NCBI GenBank assembly: GCA_021163005.1
Contig: JAGGXP010000041.1
Coordinates: 1-33,251, forward strand
Direction of reading: 5' to 3'
Origin: Candidatus Aenigmatarchaeota archaeon
GTDB lineage: Archaea; Aenigmatarchaeota; Aenigmatarchaeia; QMZP01; JAFGSV01
Length of the DNA: 33,251 bases
Position numbers and translations under genes: made by a program. Below, piece after piece: positions 7,031 through 15,452 of this stretch (the first letter of the stretch is position 1; the number at the start of each line of letters is the position of its first letter). A model generated the notes under the pieces. That model searched no databases. It was given only the letters and a program-made list of their open reading frames with translations, and was not told where the DNA came from.

Positions 7031-7948
7031 ATGAAAAACCTGACAGTCGGTATATTCAATGACGAGGAACTTGGCGCGCTTCTCGGTAAGAGGGGAACAG
7101 ACACAGATATACGCATGTTCAACAGGAAGGAAAACGACATCATATACACATTCATGCACCCTGTGGAAGGCAGGCCCGTTCCAAAGAGCCAGATTATGTC
7201 CGCAATTAATGCTGCCATTGTTTCATTCGAAAAGCAGACACCCGAACTGGGGGAGAGCATACTGATGCTTGACGCCGCAGGCATCTCCCAAGGCATAGCG
7301 ATAGTGCCTGAAGGCACTGACGTGAAAAGCGTCATAGGCATGACAAAAGGCACGTCGCTCGAGGGTTTTGTCATGCTTCCCAGAGACCAGCACAGGATAA
7401 TCGAAGCGCTTTCTAAGATGCATGCTGAAAGGGACTCCGCCGGACCGGCATCAGTGATTATTGACCAGGCATTCAGTGTCAGGGGTGTCGGTGAGGTGGC
7501 TCTGGGTTTTGTAAAAACCGGGACAGTGAAAAGGCACCAGAAGCTCATGCACATGCAGGCCGGGAAGGAAGTGGTAATACGCAGCATCCAGATGCACGAC
7601 AAGGATTTTGAAGAAGCCGGTATCGGTTCGAGGGTCGGGCTCGCAGTGAAGGGTGTGACAGCAGAGGAGATGAAACGCGGGACAGTGCTTTCTGAGAATG
7701 GGGTCTACATGCTCGCCGACAATGTTAAGCTGGAGTTCAGGGAAAACCGTTTTTACGGAGGCGCAAAGGAAGGCAAATTCCACGCGACTGTTGGAATGCA
7801 GTCGTTTCCCGTTGAGTTGAGTTTTGATGATGGCAAAGCTGTTGCAAAAGCCGACAGGAAGGTGGCCTACAGGAAAGGCGAAACATTCTTCCTGCTTGAC
7901 CTTAACGCAGAAAAGGTTCATCTCATCGGGAGCGGCAGGCCGCTTTAG
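7031..7948 (+). CDS. EF-Tu/SelB-like protein with degenerate GTPase domain
   Basis: This 305-residue protein has the layout of a translational GTPase without a usable P-loop. The N-terminal domain starts NLTVGIFND, where the GxxxxGK[ST] loop should be, and no NKxD motif follows. ESILMLDAAG sits where the DxxG switch would be. Residues about 140-220 look like EF-Tu domain II (QAFSVRGVGEVALGFVKTG, then KEVVIRSIQMH and GLAVKGV). A third beta-barrel-like domain ends the protein. Archaeal genomes are known to carry such EF-Tu-like proteins lacking GTPase motifs, with no settled function. The start is ATG 7031, which matches the shared TATA box; TTG at 7022 is in frame but poorly placed. It overlaps the convergent PfkB gene by 4 nt. 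Confidence 0.7.
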   Translation: MKNLTVGIFNDEELGALLGKRGTDTDIRMFNRKENDIIYTFMHPVEGRPVPKSQIMSAINAAIVSFEKQTPELGESILMLDAAGISQGIAIVPEGTDVKSVIGMTKGTSLEGFVMLPRDQHRIIEALSKMHAERDSAGPASVIIDQAFSVRGVGEVALGFVKTGTVKRHQKLMHMQAGKEVVIRSIQMHDKDFEEAGIGSRVGLAVKGVTAEEMKRGTVLSENGVYMLADNVKLEFRENRFYGGAKEGKFHATVGMQSFPVELSFDDGKAVAKADRKVAYRKGETFFLLDLNAEKVHLIGSGRPL

Positions 7949-8937
7949 AGGAATTTCTTTATGCCGGGCATATCCCGCAGGCCGGCGGGAGGTCGGGCGC
8001 CCATCTGCTCCACCACCCTTGCGGCAACAGCAGAGCCTATGTTCCCGCAGGTTGTTATGTCCTTTTTTCTGATAAGTCCGTAAAGGAAGCCGGCGGCATA
8101 GAAATCACCCGCGCCCGTCGTGTCGACGACTTTGGCTTTCACAGGCTTTATGCGGATAGTGTCCTTTCCCCTCTTTTTGACGAGAGAGCCTTTGCTTCCT
8201 GTCTTCACGACAGCTATGCCGCAGAGCTCGGATATCCTTTCGACCGCTTCCTCAGGACCAAGGCATGTGAAAGCCATTGCCTCATCCTCATTGAAGAAAG
8301 CTATGTCAGCATACTTTTCTATGACATGCCTGAACAGGTCAAGGTTGTTCTCTACCAGAACAGAATCGGAGAGGTCTATGGATACCATCACGCCGTTCCT
8401 TTTTGCTGTCCTGAGGAGGTGAAGCGTTGGTTCCGTGAGTGCGTCATGTGCAATCACGTAGCCTTCGGTGTGGAAAATGCGGGAGCTTTTCAGGTCGTCT
8501 TCGACATCCCCAAGCTCTTCCTTCGTGATGGTGACAGCAGCGCCGAGGTTCACCACGAACGTCCTCTCCCCGTCAGACGTCACGAGATTTATCACAGTCC
8601 CTGTCTTGCTTCCGCTTGTGCGCTTCAGTGCGGATTTCACATTGTCCTCTATTATAATCTCCTCATAGAGGCTGCCGTATCTGTCATTGCCCAGCTTCCC
8701 GCACAGGACTGTTGAAGCGCCCAGCGATGCCGCAGCGAAGACAGTGTTAGCCGCAGAGCCCGCAGGAATGACTTTCTTTTCACTGCTGTCAAAGCGCCTG
8801 AGTACATCAGCCATCTTTGCCTCCTCGACGAGGTGGAACGTCCCCTTCCTCAGGTCAAGCTCCGCTATATGGCTTTCGTCAACCTTGATAAGAATGTCAA
8901 CGAGCGTGTTCCCGAAACCGAAGATATCATATGTCAT
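7945..8937 (-). CDS. PfkB-family sugar/nucleoside kinase
   Basis: A 330-residue ribokinase-superfamily enzyme. The N-terminal region has GNTLVDI and the PAGSAANTVFAAASLG motif (PfkB signature 1, di-glycine-type loop). The C-terminal signature DTTGAGDFYAAGF carries the catalytic aspartate and the anion hole. GSKGSLVKKRG is the ATP-side strand. The AGSAAN pattern and overall layout resemble archaeal adenosine/nucleoside kinases of this superfamily, so a nucleoside is a reasonable substrate guess, but sugars cannot be excluded. The protein is cytosolic. The start matches the shared A/T box at 8957-8964. Confidence 0.85.
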   Translation of the reverse strand: MTYDIFGFGNTLVDILIKVDESHIAELDLRKGTFHLVEEAKMADVLRRFDSSEKKVIPAGSAANTVFAAASLGASTVLCGKLGNDRYGSLYEEIIIEDNVKSALKRTSGSKTGTVINLVTSDGERTFVVNLGAAVTITKEELGDVEDDLKSSRIFHTEGYVIAHDALTEPTLHLLRTAKRNGVMVSIDLSDSVLVENNLDLFRHVIEKYADIAFFNEDEAMAFTCLGPEEAVERISELCGIAVVKTGSKGSLVKKRGKDTIRIKPVKAKVVDTTGAGDFYAAGFLYGLIRKKDITTCGNIGSAVAARVVEQMGARPPAGLRDMPGIKKFL

Positions 8938-8956
8938 AAGGAAACTAATGGATGGA

Positions 8957-8964
8957 TTTTAAAA
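8957..8964. promoter_or_regulatory. Shared palindromic TATA box of a divergent pair (2 of 5)
   Basis: TTTTAAAA is centred at 8960.5, 23.5 nt from the minus-strand ATG at 8937 (PfkB kinase) and 26.5 nt from the plus-strand ATG at 8987. The gap between the two genes is only 49 bp. Confidence 0.6.
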
Positions 8965-8986
8965 ATCTTTTCGGGATTTATTTATC

Positions 8987-9241
8987 ATGAAAAGGTACGT
9001 GCTTAACCCCGATACTGTGCCTTTAGATGTAGCACAACGTATACTCGACCGCGGGGCAGTGTACCCCGCTGAGCATTATCCGGTTGGCTTCGGAACACAT
9101 TACGATGGCTTCGTCCAGGAAGGGCGGCCTGATGTGCTGAACATTCTCGATTCAAGCGGCAGCTTCCAGGCGTATCCGGCTGCATGGTTCAGCGAGGTCG
9201 TACCGAAGGAGAACGGCTTTGAGCTGAAGCCGGTGGCATGA
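8987..9241 (+). CDS. Hypothetical protein, 84 aa
   Basis: A soluble 84-residue protein with no recognised family. It is rich in Pro, Tyr and Gly (VYPAEHYPVGFGTHYDGFVQ) and ends in a short strand-rich tail. The ATG is 26.5 nt from the shared TTTTAAAA box. Codon usage is like that of neighbouring housekeeping genes, and the open frame agrees with a promoter, so I take it as real. The next gene's TATA box begins right at its stop codon. Confidence 0.6.
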   Translation: MKRYVLNPDTVPLDVAQRILDRGAVYPAEHYPVGFGTHYDGFVQEGRPDVLNILDSSGSFQAYPAAWFSEVVPKENGFELKPVA

Positions 9242-9272
9242 TTTTTATAGGGGTTGGGCGCCAATAATGTCT

Positions 9273-9422
9273 ATGCTTGAAAAATGCAGTGTCTGCGGGC
9301 GGAGGCTCAGGATAAAGGTTACCTGCGTGGAGACTGGGAAGCCCATGTGCAAGAAATGCTGCGAGCTTCACAACGAAAACTGCCAGTACCATTTGTTCTG
9401 CTGGAACAGCATGCAGCTATGA
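9273..9422 (+). CDS. Small zinc-binding protein (B-box/treble-clef-like), 49 aa
   Basis: A 49-residue, cysteine-rich protein: C-x2-C (KCSVCGRR), a single Cys in VTCVE, then C-x2-C-C-x2-H and C-x3-H-x3-C. The spacing could hold two zinc ions in a B-box-like cross-brace. TTTTTATA at 9242-9249 is centred 27 nt upstream of ATG 9273, favouring this start; ATG 9267 (adds MS) is the alternative. The last codons overlap the convergent nadA stop by 6 nt. The role is unknown; small zinc proteins like this often bind RNA or protein. Confidence 0.6.
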   Translation: MLEKCSVCGRRLRIKVTCVETGKPMCKKCCELHNENCQYHLFCWNSMQL

Positions 9423-10322
9423 CAGTTCGAGCATCCTTTCTATTGAGATAAGTGCTTTCTTCCTTACGTCTTCCGGCACATTTACCTCATGCCTCATCTC
9501 TCTGAGGGCCAGCAGAACCTTAGAGAGGTCTGTCTTCTTCATGTTCGGGCAGACGGCTGTCCCGGAAGCCGGGTAAAATTTCTTCCCCGGGATTTCCCTT
9601 GAAAGCCTGTATGCCATCTCTTTCTCAGTTGCTATGATGAACTCATCCGCGGGAGATTCCTTTGCATAGGACACCATGCCGCCGGTGCTCGTGACTGCGT
9701 CAGCCATTGAAATAACAGCAGGCAGACACTCCGGATGGGCCAGCACCTTTGCACCCGGATGCAGCTTCTTCTGCATCGCGACGTGCTCGGGAAATATCTT
9801 CTGATGGGTCGGACAGTAACCAGCGGCTGTTATCACCTGCTTTCCTGTCCTCTTCCTTATGTAGTCAGCCATGTTGCGGTCGGGGACGAATATCACCTTT
9901 CCGGAATCAAGGAAGTTGACCACCTCTTCCATGTTCGAGGACGTGCAGCATATGTCAGCTATTGCCTTGACCTCAGCATCTGTATTCACATACGCCACCA
10001 CAGGCACGCCGGGGTTCTCGTTCCTGAGCTTCCGCACCGCCTGAACTGAGGACATCGCAGCAAGCGGGCATCCGGCATGAGGATCCGGTATAAGGACCTT
10101 CTTCTCAGGCGAGAGTATCTTGGCGGTTTCGGCCATGAACATCACACCGCAGAAAACGATTACATCAGCGTCCGTTTTCGCCGCCTTTCTCGCAAGGCCG
10201 AGTGAATCGCCTACATAATCGGCGATGTCCTGCACTTCCGGAATCTGGTAGTTGTGCGCAAGTATGACTGCATTCCTCTTCTTCTTGAGTTCCCCTATCT
10301 CATTACGAATGCTTCCGGCCAT
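9417..10322 (-). CDS. nadA: Quinolinate synthase A
   Basis: NadA condenses iminoaspartate with dihydroxyacetone phosphate to quinolinate, the second step of de novo NAD synthesis, using a [4Fe-4S] cluster. The 301-residue protein fits the family length. The three cluster cysteines are visible in VFCGV, AHPEC and AVCPNM, and the substrate motif AHNYQIPEVQ is near the N-terminus. The internal three-fold pseudo-repeat of the family is recognisable. TTTAAA at 10346-10351 lies 26.5 nt upstream of the ATG. Neither nadB nor nadC is in the window, so where iminoaspartate comes from (NadB or aspartate dehydrogenase) cannot be judged here. Confidence 0.95.
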   Translation of the reverse strand: MAGSIRNEIGELKKKRNAVILAHNYQIPEVQDIADYVGDSLGLARKAAKTDADVIVFCGVMFMAETAKILSPEKKVLIPDPHAGCPLAAMSSVQAVRKLRNENPGVPVVAYVNTDAEVKAIADICCTSSNMEEVVNFLDSGKVIFVPDRNMADYIRKRTGKQVITAAGYCPTHQKIFPEHVAMQKKLHPGAKVLAHPECLPAVISMADAVTSTGGMVSYAKESPADEFIIATEKEMAYRLSREIPGKKFYPASGTAVCPNMKKTDLSKVLLALREMRHEVNVPEDVRKKALISIERMLELS

Positions 10323-10488
10323 CTCTATTTTTCCTGCGCCGCGGATTTAAAGGTTTGCGCCGAAGGGACGTTTTTCGACGTCAGGCTGGTTAATTGACCG
10401 GCTCACAGCGCTTCTTTGACATCAGGTAACATTCGGGCAGCACGAAATGCAGCGCAAATGTAAAAGCACCAAGCGCAAAGAATAATAC

Positions 10489-11472
10489 ATGATTGTGGCA
10501 GTTACAGGGACTCCGGCAACAGGGAAAAGCTCGTCTTCAAGTATGCTTGCAGGCATGACGGGCTGGAAGCTTGTCAGTCTCAATGAGCTTGCAGAAAGGA
10601 AGCGGCTTTACAAGGGATATGACAATGAGAGGGGATGCAAAATCGTCGACACAGCGGCCTTAAGAAGGGAGATATCGTCCATGCAGAAGGAAGGCGGCAA
10701 CCTGATAATAGAGTCACATTACGCCCACGAGATGCCTTCAGACCTGGTAATAGTCCTCACGGCAGGGCCCGGCGAACTGAGAAAACGGGCCGGGGAAAAG
10801 GGCTGGGAATTCCGCAAAACCGAGGAGAATGTCATGGCCGAGATAATGGAGGTGTGCAAGACAGAGGCGCTCGAGCTCGGGAAGACCGTAAGAGTCGTGG
10901 ACACTACCGGTTCCGGCAAAAAGGAAACAGCAGAATCCATGGCAAAAATAATGGAGGAGGAGGGTCTCTGGATAAGGAAGGACCTGAAGATACCCGCGTC
11001 TGTCCACGAGGAGCTCCGCGAGCCCTATGGAAAACTGTTCAAAAACATATCAGGAGCTCTCAGATACACGCGCGGAAGGAGCATAGCCACTGTCGGCGAC
11101 ATGGTCAGTTATGAAACACTTAAGGCAGGAATAAAGCCCGGCATTGTGATAATAGACGGGCGCATAAAGAGGAACCCGTCCAACAGGAAGATTGATGCTG
11201 GCGGGAAGGAGATTCCTGCTGAAAATCCGACCGGTTATATTACAGCAGACATGTTTTCCAGAATCTGCGAAGCGCTTTCAGGCCCAAAGCCCGTGATGGT
11301 CCGCGTGAAAGGCGAGGAGGACATGGCTGTCCTTCCGCTGATGCTGTTCGGCAGAGAAGGGCTTCGTATCATATACGGTCTCTTCGATAAAGGCGTCTGT
11401 GTAGTCAGCGTTGACAAAAACACAAGAAAGGCTGCAAGGAACATACTGAAAAAGATATCATCCTCCCAATAA
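10489..11472 (+). CDS. Fusion of AK6/Fap7-like kinase and GTP-dependent dephospho-CoA kinase
   Basis: Residues 1 to about 165 match archaeal AK6/Fap7 adenylate kinases: Walker A GTPATGKSS (7-15), SLNELAERKRL, KIVDTAAL and ESHYAHEMP. In eukaryotes Fap7 acts in 18S rRNA maturation. From about 172 to the end the protein matches archaeal DUF359, shown in Thermococcus to be a GTP-dependent dephospho-CoA kinase (last step of CoA synthesis): GDMVSYETL, IVIIDGRIKR, ENPTGYIT, VRVKGEEDMAVLPLM and GLFDKGVCVVSVD. The two are usually separate proteins. The frame is continuous with no internal stop, so this is a true fusion in the sequence as given. TAAAAG at 10461-10466 is near the expected TATA position. 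It sits 29 nt before htpX on the same strand. Confidence 0.8.
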   Translation: MIVAVTGTPATGKSSSSSMLAGMTGWKLVSLNELAERKRLYKGYDNERGCKIVDTAALRREISSMQKEGGNLIIESHYAHEMPSDLVIVLTAGPGELRKRAGEKGWEFRKTEENVMAEIMEVCKTEALELGKTVRVVDTTGSGKKETAESMAKIMEEEGLWIRKDLKIPASVHEELREPYGKLFKNISGALRYTRGRSIATVGDMVSYETLKAGIKPGIVIIDGRIKRNPSNRKIDAGGKEIPAENPTGYITADMFSRICEALSGPKPVMVRVKGEEDMAVLPLMLFGREGLRIIYGLFDKGVCVVSVDKNTRKAARNILKKISSSQ

Positions 11473-11501
11473 ATTAAAAGACTTGCCCCAATTATTAAAC
11501 T

Positions 11502-12341
11502 ATGTTAAGGACATTCATACTGTTTTTGACGCTGACGGTAATACTTCTGGCAGTCGGTTTTGTGTTAGGCGGCATAGCAGGCATGACAGGTGCCCTGATT
11601 TTTGCGGGCTTCATAAACTTCTTTTCATACTGGTACTCAGACAAAATCGTGCTCCGGCTTTACGGGGCTACGAAGACGCTTGACGAGGGGCTGAAGGAAA
11701 CGGTCAGAAAGCTGGCGAATGAGGCAGAGATTCCTGTCCCGGAGATATACATAATACCGAGTGAGCACCCGAATGCATTTGCCACGGGCAGGAACCCGGA
11801 GCATTCTGCTGTTGCCATAACGCGCGGGCTGACAAAGCTTACGAAAAGCGAGCTTGAGGGCGTGATAGCCCACGAAATAGCGCACATAAAGCACAGGGAC
11901 ACGCTTGTCCAGACAGTGGCAGCCACGCTTGGCGGAGCCATATCCTACCTCGCCATGATAGGATACTGGAGCCTTTTCCGCAGGGACGGCAACAGGGACG
12001 GCGCAGGCATGCTGATAGGTATTGTGCTTATAGCCATCTTCGCCCCGCTTGCGGCCACGCTGATAAAGCTCGCGATTTCAAGGCGAAGGGAATACGCGGC
12101 CGACCATGAAGGCGCGCTCCTGACCAGAAACCCGGGCGCCCTTGCGACAGCGCTCATGAAGATATCAGAAGATACCAGCCACAGCAGGATACACGGAAAC
12201 TCTGCCACGTCCCATATGTGGATAGTCAACCCCTTCAGGAGTGACTGGTTCACAGGCATGTTCTCAACACACCCGCCAATAAAAAGAAGAATAGCCAAGC
12301 TTGAAAGGATGACAGGAAAGTTTGGTGGTGAAAATGAATGA
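11502..12341 (+). CDS. htpX: HtpX-like membrane metalloprotease (M48)
   Basis: A 279-residue zinc protease of membrane quality control. The catalytic motif HEIAHIKHRD carries the two zinc histidines and the catalytic Glu; the third ligand is the Glu of RREYAADHEG. Two N-terminal hydrophobic segments (about 3-50) and two more after the active site (about 140-190) anchor it, with the protease domain facing the cytosol as in HtpX. TTAAAAG at 11474-11480 fits a leaderless start. The stop overlaps the uppS start by 8 nt, so the two are co-translated. Confidence 0.9.
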   Translation: MLRTFILFLTLTVILLAVGFVLGGIAGMTGALIFAGFINFFSYWYSDKIVLRLYGATKTLDEGLKETVRKLANEAEIPVPEIYIIPSEHPNAFATGRNPEHSAVAITRGLTKLTKSELEGVIAHEIAHIKHRDTLVQTVAATLGGAISYLAMIGYWSLFRRDGNRDGAGMLIGIVLIAIFAPLAATLIKLAISRRREYAADHEGALLTRNPGALATALMKISEDTSHSRIHGNSATSHMWIVNPFRSDWFTGMFSTHPPIKRRIAKLERMTGKFGGENE

Positions 12342-13011
12342 GGCCCGTAAAAAAGGGATACATATAGGTCTCATACCAGATGGCAATCGCAGGTATGCAA
12401 TAAAGCACGGAAAGCCTGTCATACAGGGGCATATAGAGGGCGCCAAGAAGATAGAGAAGTTCATGGAATGGTGCGCCGAGCATCCAGAGATAAAGATGAT
12501 ATCCATTTTCGCGCTTTCCACTGAGAACCTGAAGAGGCCCAAGGACGAGATGGATGCGCTGTGGAGCGTCTACAGCGATGAGCTGAAGAAGCTGCTCAAA
12601 GACCCCAAAGTGAAAAACAAGAAGCTGAATGTCCGCGTGCTTGGCGACAAGGGGACATGGAGTTCGGATGTCAGGGAGACTGCCAAGGAGCTTTACAATT
12701 CCACAAAGAGCTACTCGAGGATGATTCTCAACATAATGCTCGCATACGGCTCAAAGCTCGAGCTCAGGCAGGCTGTCAAGGAGATGCTGAAGAAGCCGTT
12801 CATGAAGCTCGACAAGGCGCTCTATGTCAAGGAGCCGCTGGACCTTGTCATAAGGACAGGCAACCAGCACAGGCTGAGCAACTTCATGCTCTACCAGGCA
12901 AGCTATGCCGAGATTTACTTCTGCGATAAGATGTGGCCCGAGTTCACAAGAAAGGACTTCGAGAGGATACTTGAATGGTACAAAGAACAGCAAAGGAAGT
13001 TCGGAAAATGA
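12334..13011 (+). CDS. uppS: Cis-prenyltransferase (undecaprenyl-diphosphate synthase family)
   Basis: UppS-family enzymes add isoprene units in cis to make the polyprenyl carrier used for N-glycosylation in archaea. The 225-residue length fits. The motif GLIPDGNRRYA carries the catalytic Asp and Arg; SIFALSTENLKRP is the conserved second region; DLVIRTGNQHRLSNFMLYQASYAEIYF is the C-terminal signature (usually RTSGE.RLSNFLLWQ..Y.E). In this copy GNQH replaces SGEQ, a variant seen in archaeal members from memory. I chose ATG 12334, overlapping the htpX stop. Its product would serve the heavily sequon-bearing surface proteins at 26677-31353. Confidence 0.88.
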   Translation: MNEARKKGIHIGLIPDGNRRYAIKHGKPVIQGHIEGAKKIEKFMEWCAEHPEIKMISIFALSTENLKRPKDEMDALWSVYSDELKKLLKDPKVKNKKLNVRVLGDKGTWSSDVRETAKELYNSTKSYSRMILNIMLAYGSKLELRQAVKEMLKKPFMKLDKALYVKEPLDLVIRTGNQHRLSNFMLYQASYAEIYFCDKMWPEFTRKDFERILEWYKEQQRKFGK

Positions 13012-13024
13012 ATGTGTGAGGGCA

Positions 13025-14992
13025 TCAGCCCTCTTTGAATCCCACTGCCTTCTTGAGCTCGTCGACGCATTCGGGGTTCATGAGCGTGCTGAGGTTTCCC
13101 ATGTCGGGGTCGTTCTTCACGAGGCTCCTCAGTATCCTGCGCATTATCTTCCCTGACCTGGTCTTCGGGACGTCGTCGACGAAGTAGATTTCATGCGGCC
13201 TTGCAGTGGGCCCTATCATGCTGTCGACGTGCTTCACTATCTCCTTTTTGAGCCCGTCAGATGCCTTTGACGGGTCCTTCAGCATCACGAAGGCTATTGG
13301 CACCTCGCCCTTTATGTCGTGCGGCTTCGGGACAATTGCGGATTCCCTGACAAGCGGGTGCTCGTTTATGGCATTTTCCAGCTCAGCTGTGGACAGCCTG
13401 TGGCCGGCGACCTTCATGGTGTCGTCAACACGGCCTGTAACCCTTATTGTGTCAAACTCCCTCCTGACAGCGCCGTCGCTCGTGTCGTAGTAGCCCGGGA
13501 ACCTTGACCAGTAGGTCTCGACGAACTTCTTCTCGTTCTTGTAGACTCCCCTGAGCATGCCGGGTGCGAAAGGCGGGACCTGGGCAAGGTAGCCCGACTG
13601 GCCCTCCTCGACCTCATTGCCTGCCTCGTCAAGCAGTATATGCTTCGTTCCGGGGAACATCCTTCCGGCAACAGTCGGTATGAACGGCCCGACACCGGGA
13701 AGCGAGTTTATCAGCGTGCCGCCTGTTTCTGTCTGCCACCAGGTGTCTATTACCGGGCAGCATCCACCGCCTATGGTGTTGAAGTACCACAGCCATGCCT
13801 CCTCGTCTATGGGCTCGCCTACTGTTCCAAGGATTCTCAGCGAGCTCAGGTCGTACTTCTTCGGCCACTGGTCGCCGAACTTTATGAACATGCGTATGGC
13901 TGTCGGTGCTGTATAGAACACTGTGACCTTCTGCTCTTCTATGGTCTTCCACCATCTTCCCGCATCCGGGTAGTCAGGAGCGCCCTCAAACATGAGCACC
14001 TTGACGCCGTTGAGCAGCGGGCCGTAGCATCCGTAGGTGTGGCCTGTCACCCAGCCGACATCAGCAGTGCACCAGAACAGGTCGTCGTCGTGCAGGTCGA
14101 AGTCCAGCTTTGTGGTCCAGTACGCCTGCGTCAGGTACCCCCCTGTGTCGTGGACTATGCCCTTCGGCTTCCCTGTGGTGCCGCTCGTGTAAAGAAGGAA
14201 CAGCGTTTCATTGCTCTCCACGAACTCCGGTTCGCAGTAGTCGTCAGCATCCCTGAGAAGCTCATGGTACCATATGTCCTTCTTCTCATCCCAGGCAACA
14301 TCAAGTCCGGTCCTTTTCACGACAATTACATGCTCAACGCTCGGAGCTGATGCGCCTATGTCAGCGTTCTTCTTCAGGTCAAGGGGCTTCCCCCTCCTGT
14401 AGTATCCGTCTGCTGTGATTATGACCTTGGATTCCGCGTCCTCGACCCTGTCCCTGAGCGACTCGCCGCTGAATGCCGAGAAGCAGACGCTGTGAACGGC
14501 GCCCAGCCTCGCCGTAGCAAGCATTGAGACCACGACCTCTGGTATCATGGGAAGGTAAATGGAAACCTTGTCACCCTTCTTCACGCCCAGTTTCTTCATG
14601 GCGCCCGCGAGCCTGTTGACTTCATCATAAAGCTGCTTGTATGTGTATGTCTTTGGTTTCTCGTCTGTGGGCTCCGGCACCCATACAAGGGCTTCCTTGC
14701 CGCCGTTGCCTGCCTTCACATGCCTGTCAAGAGCGTTGTAAGAGGCGTTTATCTCACCGCCCAAAAACCATTTGAATTTCCACGGCTTGTCCTTGTCCTG
14801 CTCATACCCGGTCTGCCATTTCTTATGCCACTCAAGTGCTTCCTCTGCCCTTTTCTCCCAGAACTTTACAGGATCGGCCTTTCCCTCCTCGTAGAACGAC
14901 TCGTCAGAGAGCCATGCCCTCTTCTTCATCTCATCCGATGGCCAGAAAACATTCTTGTTTTCCTTGTCTTCAACAACCCACTTAGTTGACAT
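13025..14992 (-). CDS. acs: Acetyl-CoA synthetase, AMP-forming
   Basis: A 655-residue adenylate-forming enzyme making acetyl-CoA from acetate, ATP and CoA. Visible are the P-loop-like YTSGTTGKPKG, the acetate-pocket Trp motif WWQTETGG, the hinge region RVDDTMKVAGHRLST and the C-terminal SGKIMRRILR containing the lysine commonly regulated by acetylation. The N-terminal region (WFLGGEINASYNALDRH) is typical of Acs rather than of other acyl-CoA synthetases. Unlike most genes here it has a leader: ATTATATTAA upstream and an AGGAG Shine-Dalgarno about 8 nt before the ATG. Many archaea of reduced lineages use ADP-forming acetyl-CoA synthetase instead, so lateral origin is possible. Confidence 0.95.
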   Translation of the reverse strand: MSTKWVVEDKENKNVFWPSDEMKKRAWLSDESFYEEGKADPVKFWEKRAEEALEWHKKWQTGYEQDKDKPWKFKWFLGGEINASYNALDRHVKAGNGGKEALVWVPEPTDEKPKTYTYKQLYDEVNRLAGAMKKLGVKKGDKVSIYLPMIPEVVVSMLATARLGAVHSVCFSAFSGESLRDRVEDAESKVIITADGYYRRGKPLDLKKNADIGASAPSVEHVIVVKRTGLDVAWDEKKDIWYHELLRDADDYCEPEFVESNETLFLLYTSGTTGKPKGIVHDTGGYLTQAYWTTKLDFDLHDDDLFWCTADVGWVTGHTYGCYGPLLNGVKVLMFEGAPDYPDAGRWWKTIEEQKVTVFYTAPTAIRMFIKFGDQWPKKYDLSSLRILGTVGEPIDEEAWLWYFNTIGGGCCPVIDTWWQTETGGTLINSLPGVGPFIPTVAGRMFPGTKHILLDEAGNEVEEGQSGYLAQVPPFAPGMLRGVYKNEKKFVETYWSRFPGYYDTSDGAVRREFDTIRVTGRVDDTMKVAGHRLSTAELENAINEHPLVRESAIVPKPHDIKGEVPIAFVMLKDPSKASDGLKKEIVKHVDSMIGPTARPHEIYFVDDVPKTRSGKIMRRILRSLVKNDPDMGNLSTLMNPECVDELKKAVGFKEG

Positions 14993-15041
14993 AACATCAC
15001 TCCTAATTAATTAAAGATTAATATAATTCGGAAAAGGGCTT

Positions 15042-15401
15042 TTATTTGTTACGTTCGGACCGCCTTCCCTTCTCCTTCCACATCTGAAGAAGGTCCAGAA
15101 AATCGTCGAAGCGCAGCACCACAAAAGGCGGGGTCCGGGTGAAGTTGAACACGAGGAAATCCTGCGTGCCTTTGGCAAGCTCCGTAATTTCGCCTTCGGG
15201 GAACGAGACGTACTTCTTGGCCTTGGTGGTCTTGGCCTTCCCGAAGAACTTGTTCTCGACTATGATGTCTGTGTTCGGTATGTCCTTTTCGCCTTCAGGT
15301 CTCTGCCTGCCCGACAGCGGCACTCTCCTTGCATCAAAACCGGCAGCAACAAGCTTGTCCTTGACGAGATGCTCGAAGCGGCGTCCTCTGGCATAACTCA
15401 T
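15042..15401 (-). CDS. Hjc-like PD-(D/E)xK nuclease, probable Holliday junction resolvase
   Basis: A 119-residue protein. The N-terminal SYARGRRFEHLVKDKLVAAGFDARRVPLSG closely follows archaeal Hjc (G-x2-FE...L...G..A.R...SG). The catalytic core is E10 in RRFEHL, D in NTDIIVENKF and the E-x-K pair within it. The usual Hjc motif is D...EVK; here it is DIIVENK. Between them QRPEGEKDIP is a charged insertion. Function would be cleavage of four-way junctions in recombination repair. A related restriction-type nuclease is possible. It is divergent from the rhomboid gene, with a palindromic A/T box between. Confidence 0.6.
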   Translation of the reverse strand: MSYARGRRFEHLVKDKLVAAGFDARRVPLSGRQRPEGEKDIPNTDIIVENKFFGKAKTTKAKKYVSFPEGEITELAKGTQDFLVFNFTRTPPFVVLRFDDFLDLLQMWKEKGRRSERNK

Positions 15402-15423
15402 GAAACATAATTGTCAGGCATCG

Positions 15424-15429
15424 TTTAAA
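15424..15429. promoter_or_regulatory. Shared palindromic TATA box of a divergent pair (3 of 5)
   Basis: TTTAAA is centred at 15426.5, 25.5 nt from the minus-strand ATG at 15401 (Hjc-like) and 26.5 nt from the plus-strand ATG at 15453 (rhomboid). This spacing is the reason for moving the rhomboid start from 15429, which overlaps the box itself. Confidence 0.6.
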
Positions 15430-15452
15430 TGTTGGCTGCACAAAAACTGTTT

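Noticed and set aside
6982-7602. N-terminal extension of the minus-strand gene at 5980-6981
   Set aside because: The extra residues mirror the antisense of the EF-Tu-like gene, and the promoter spacing places the start at 6981.
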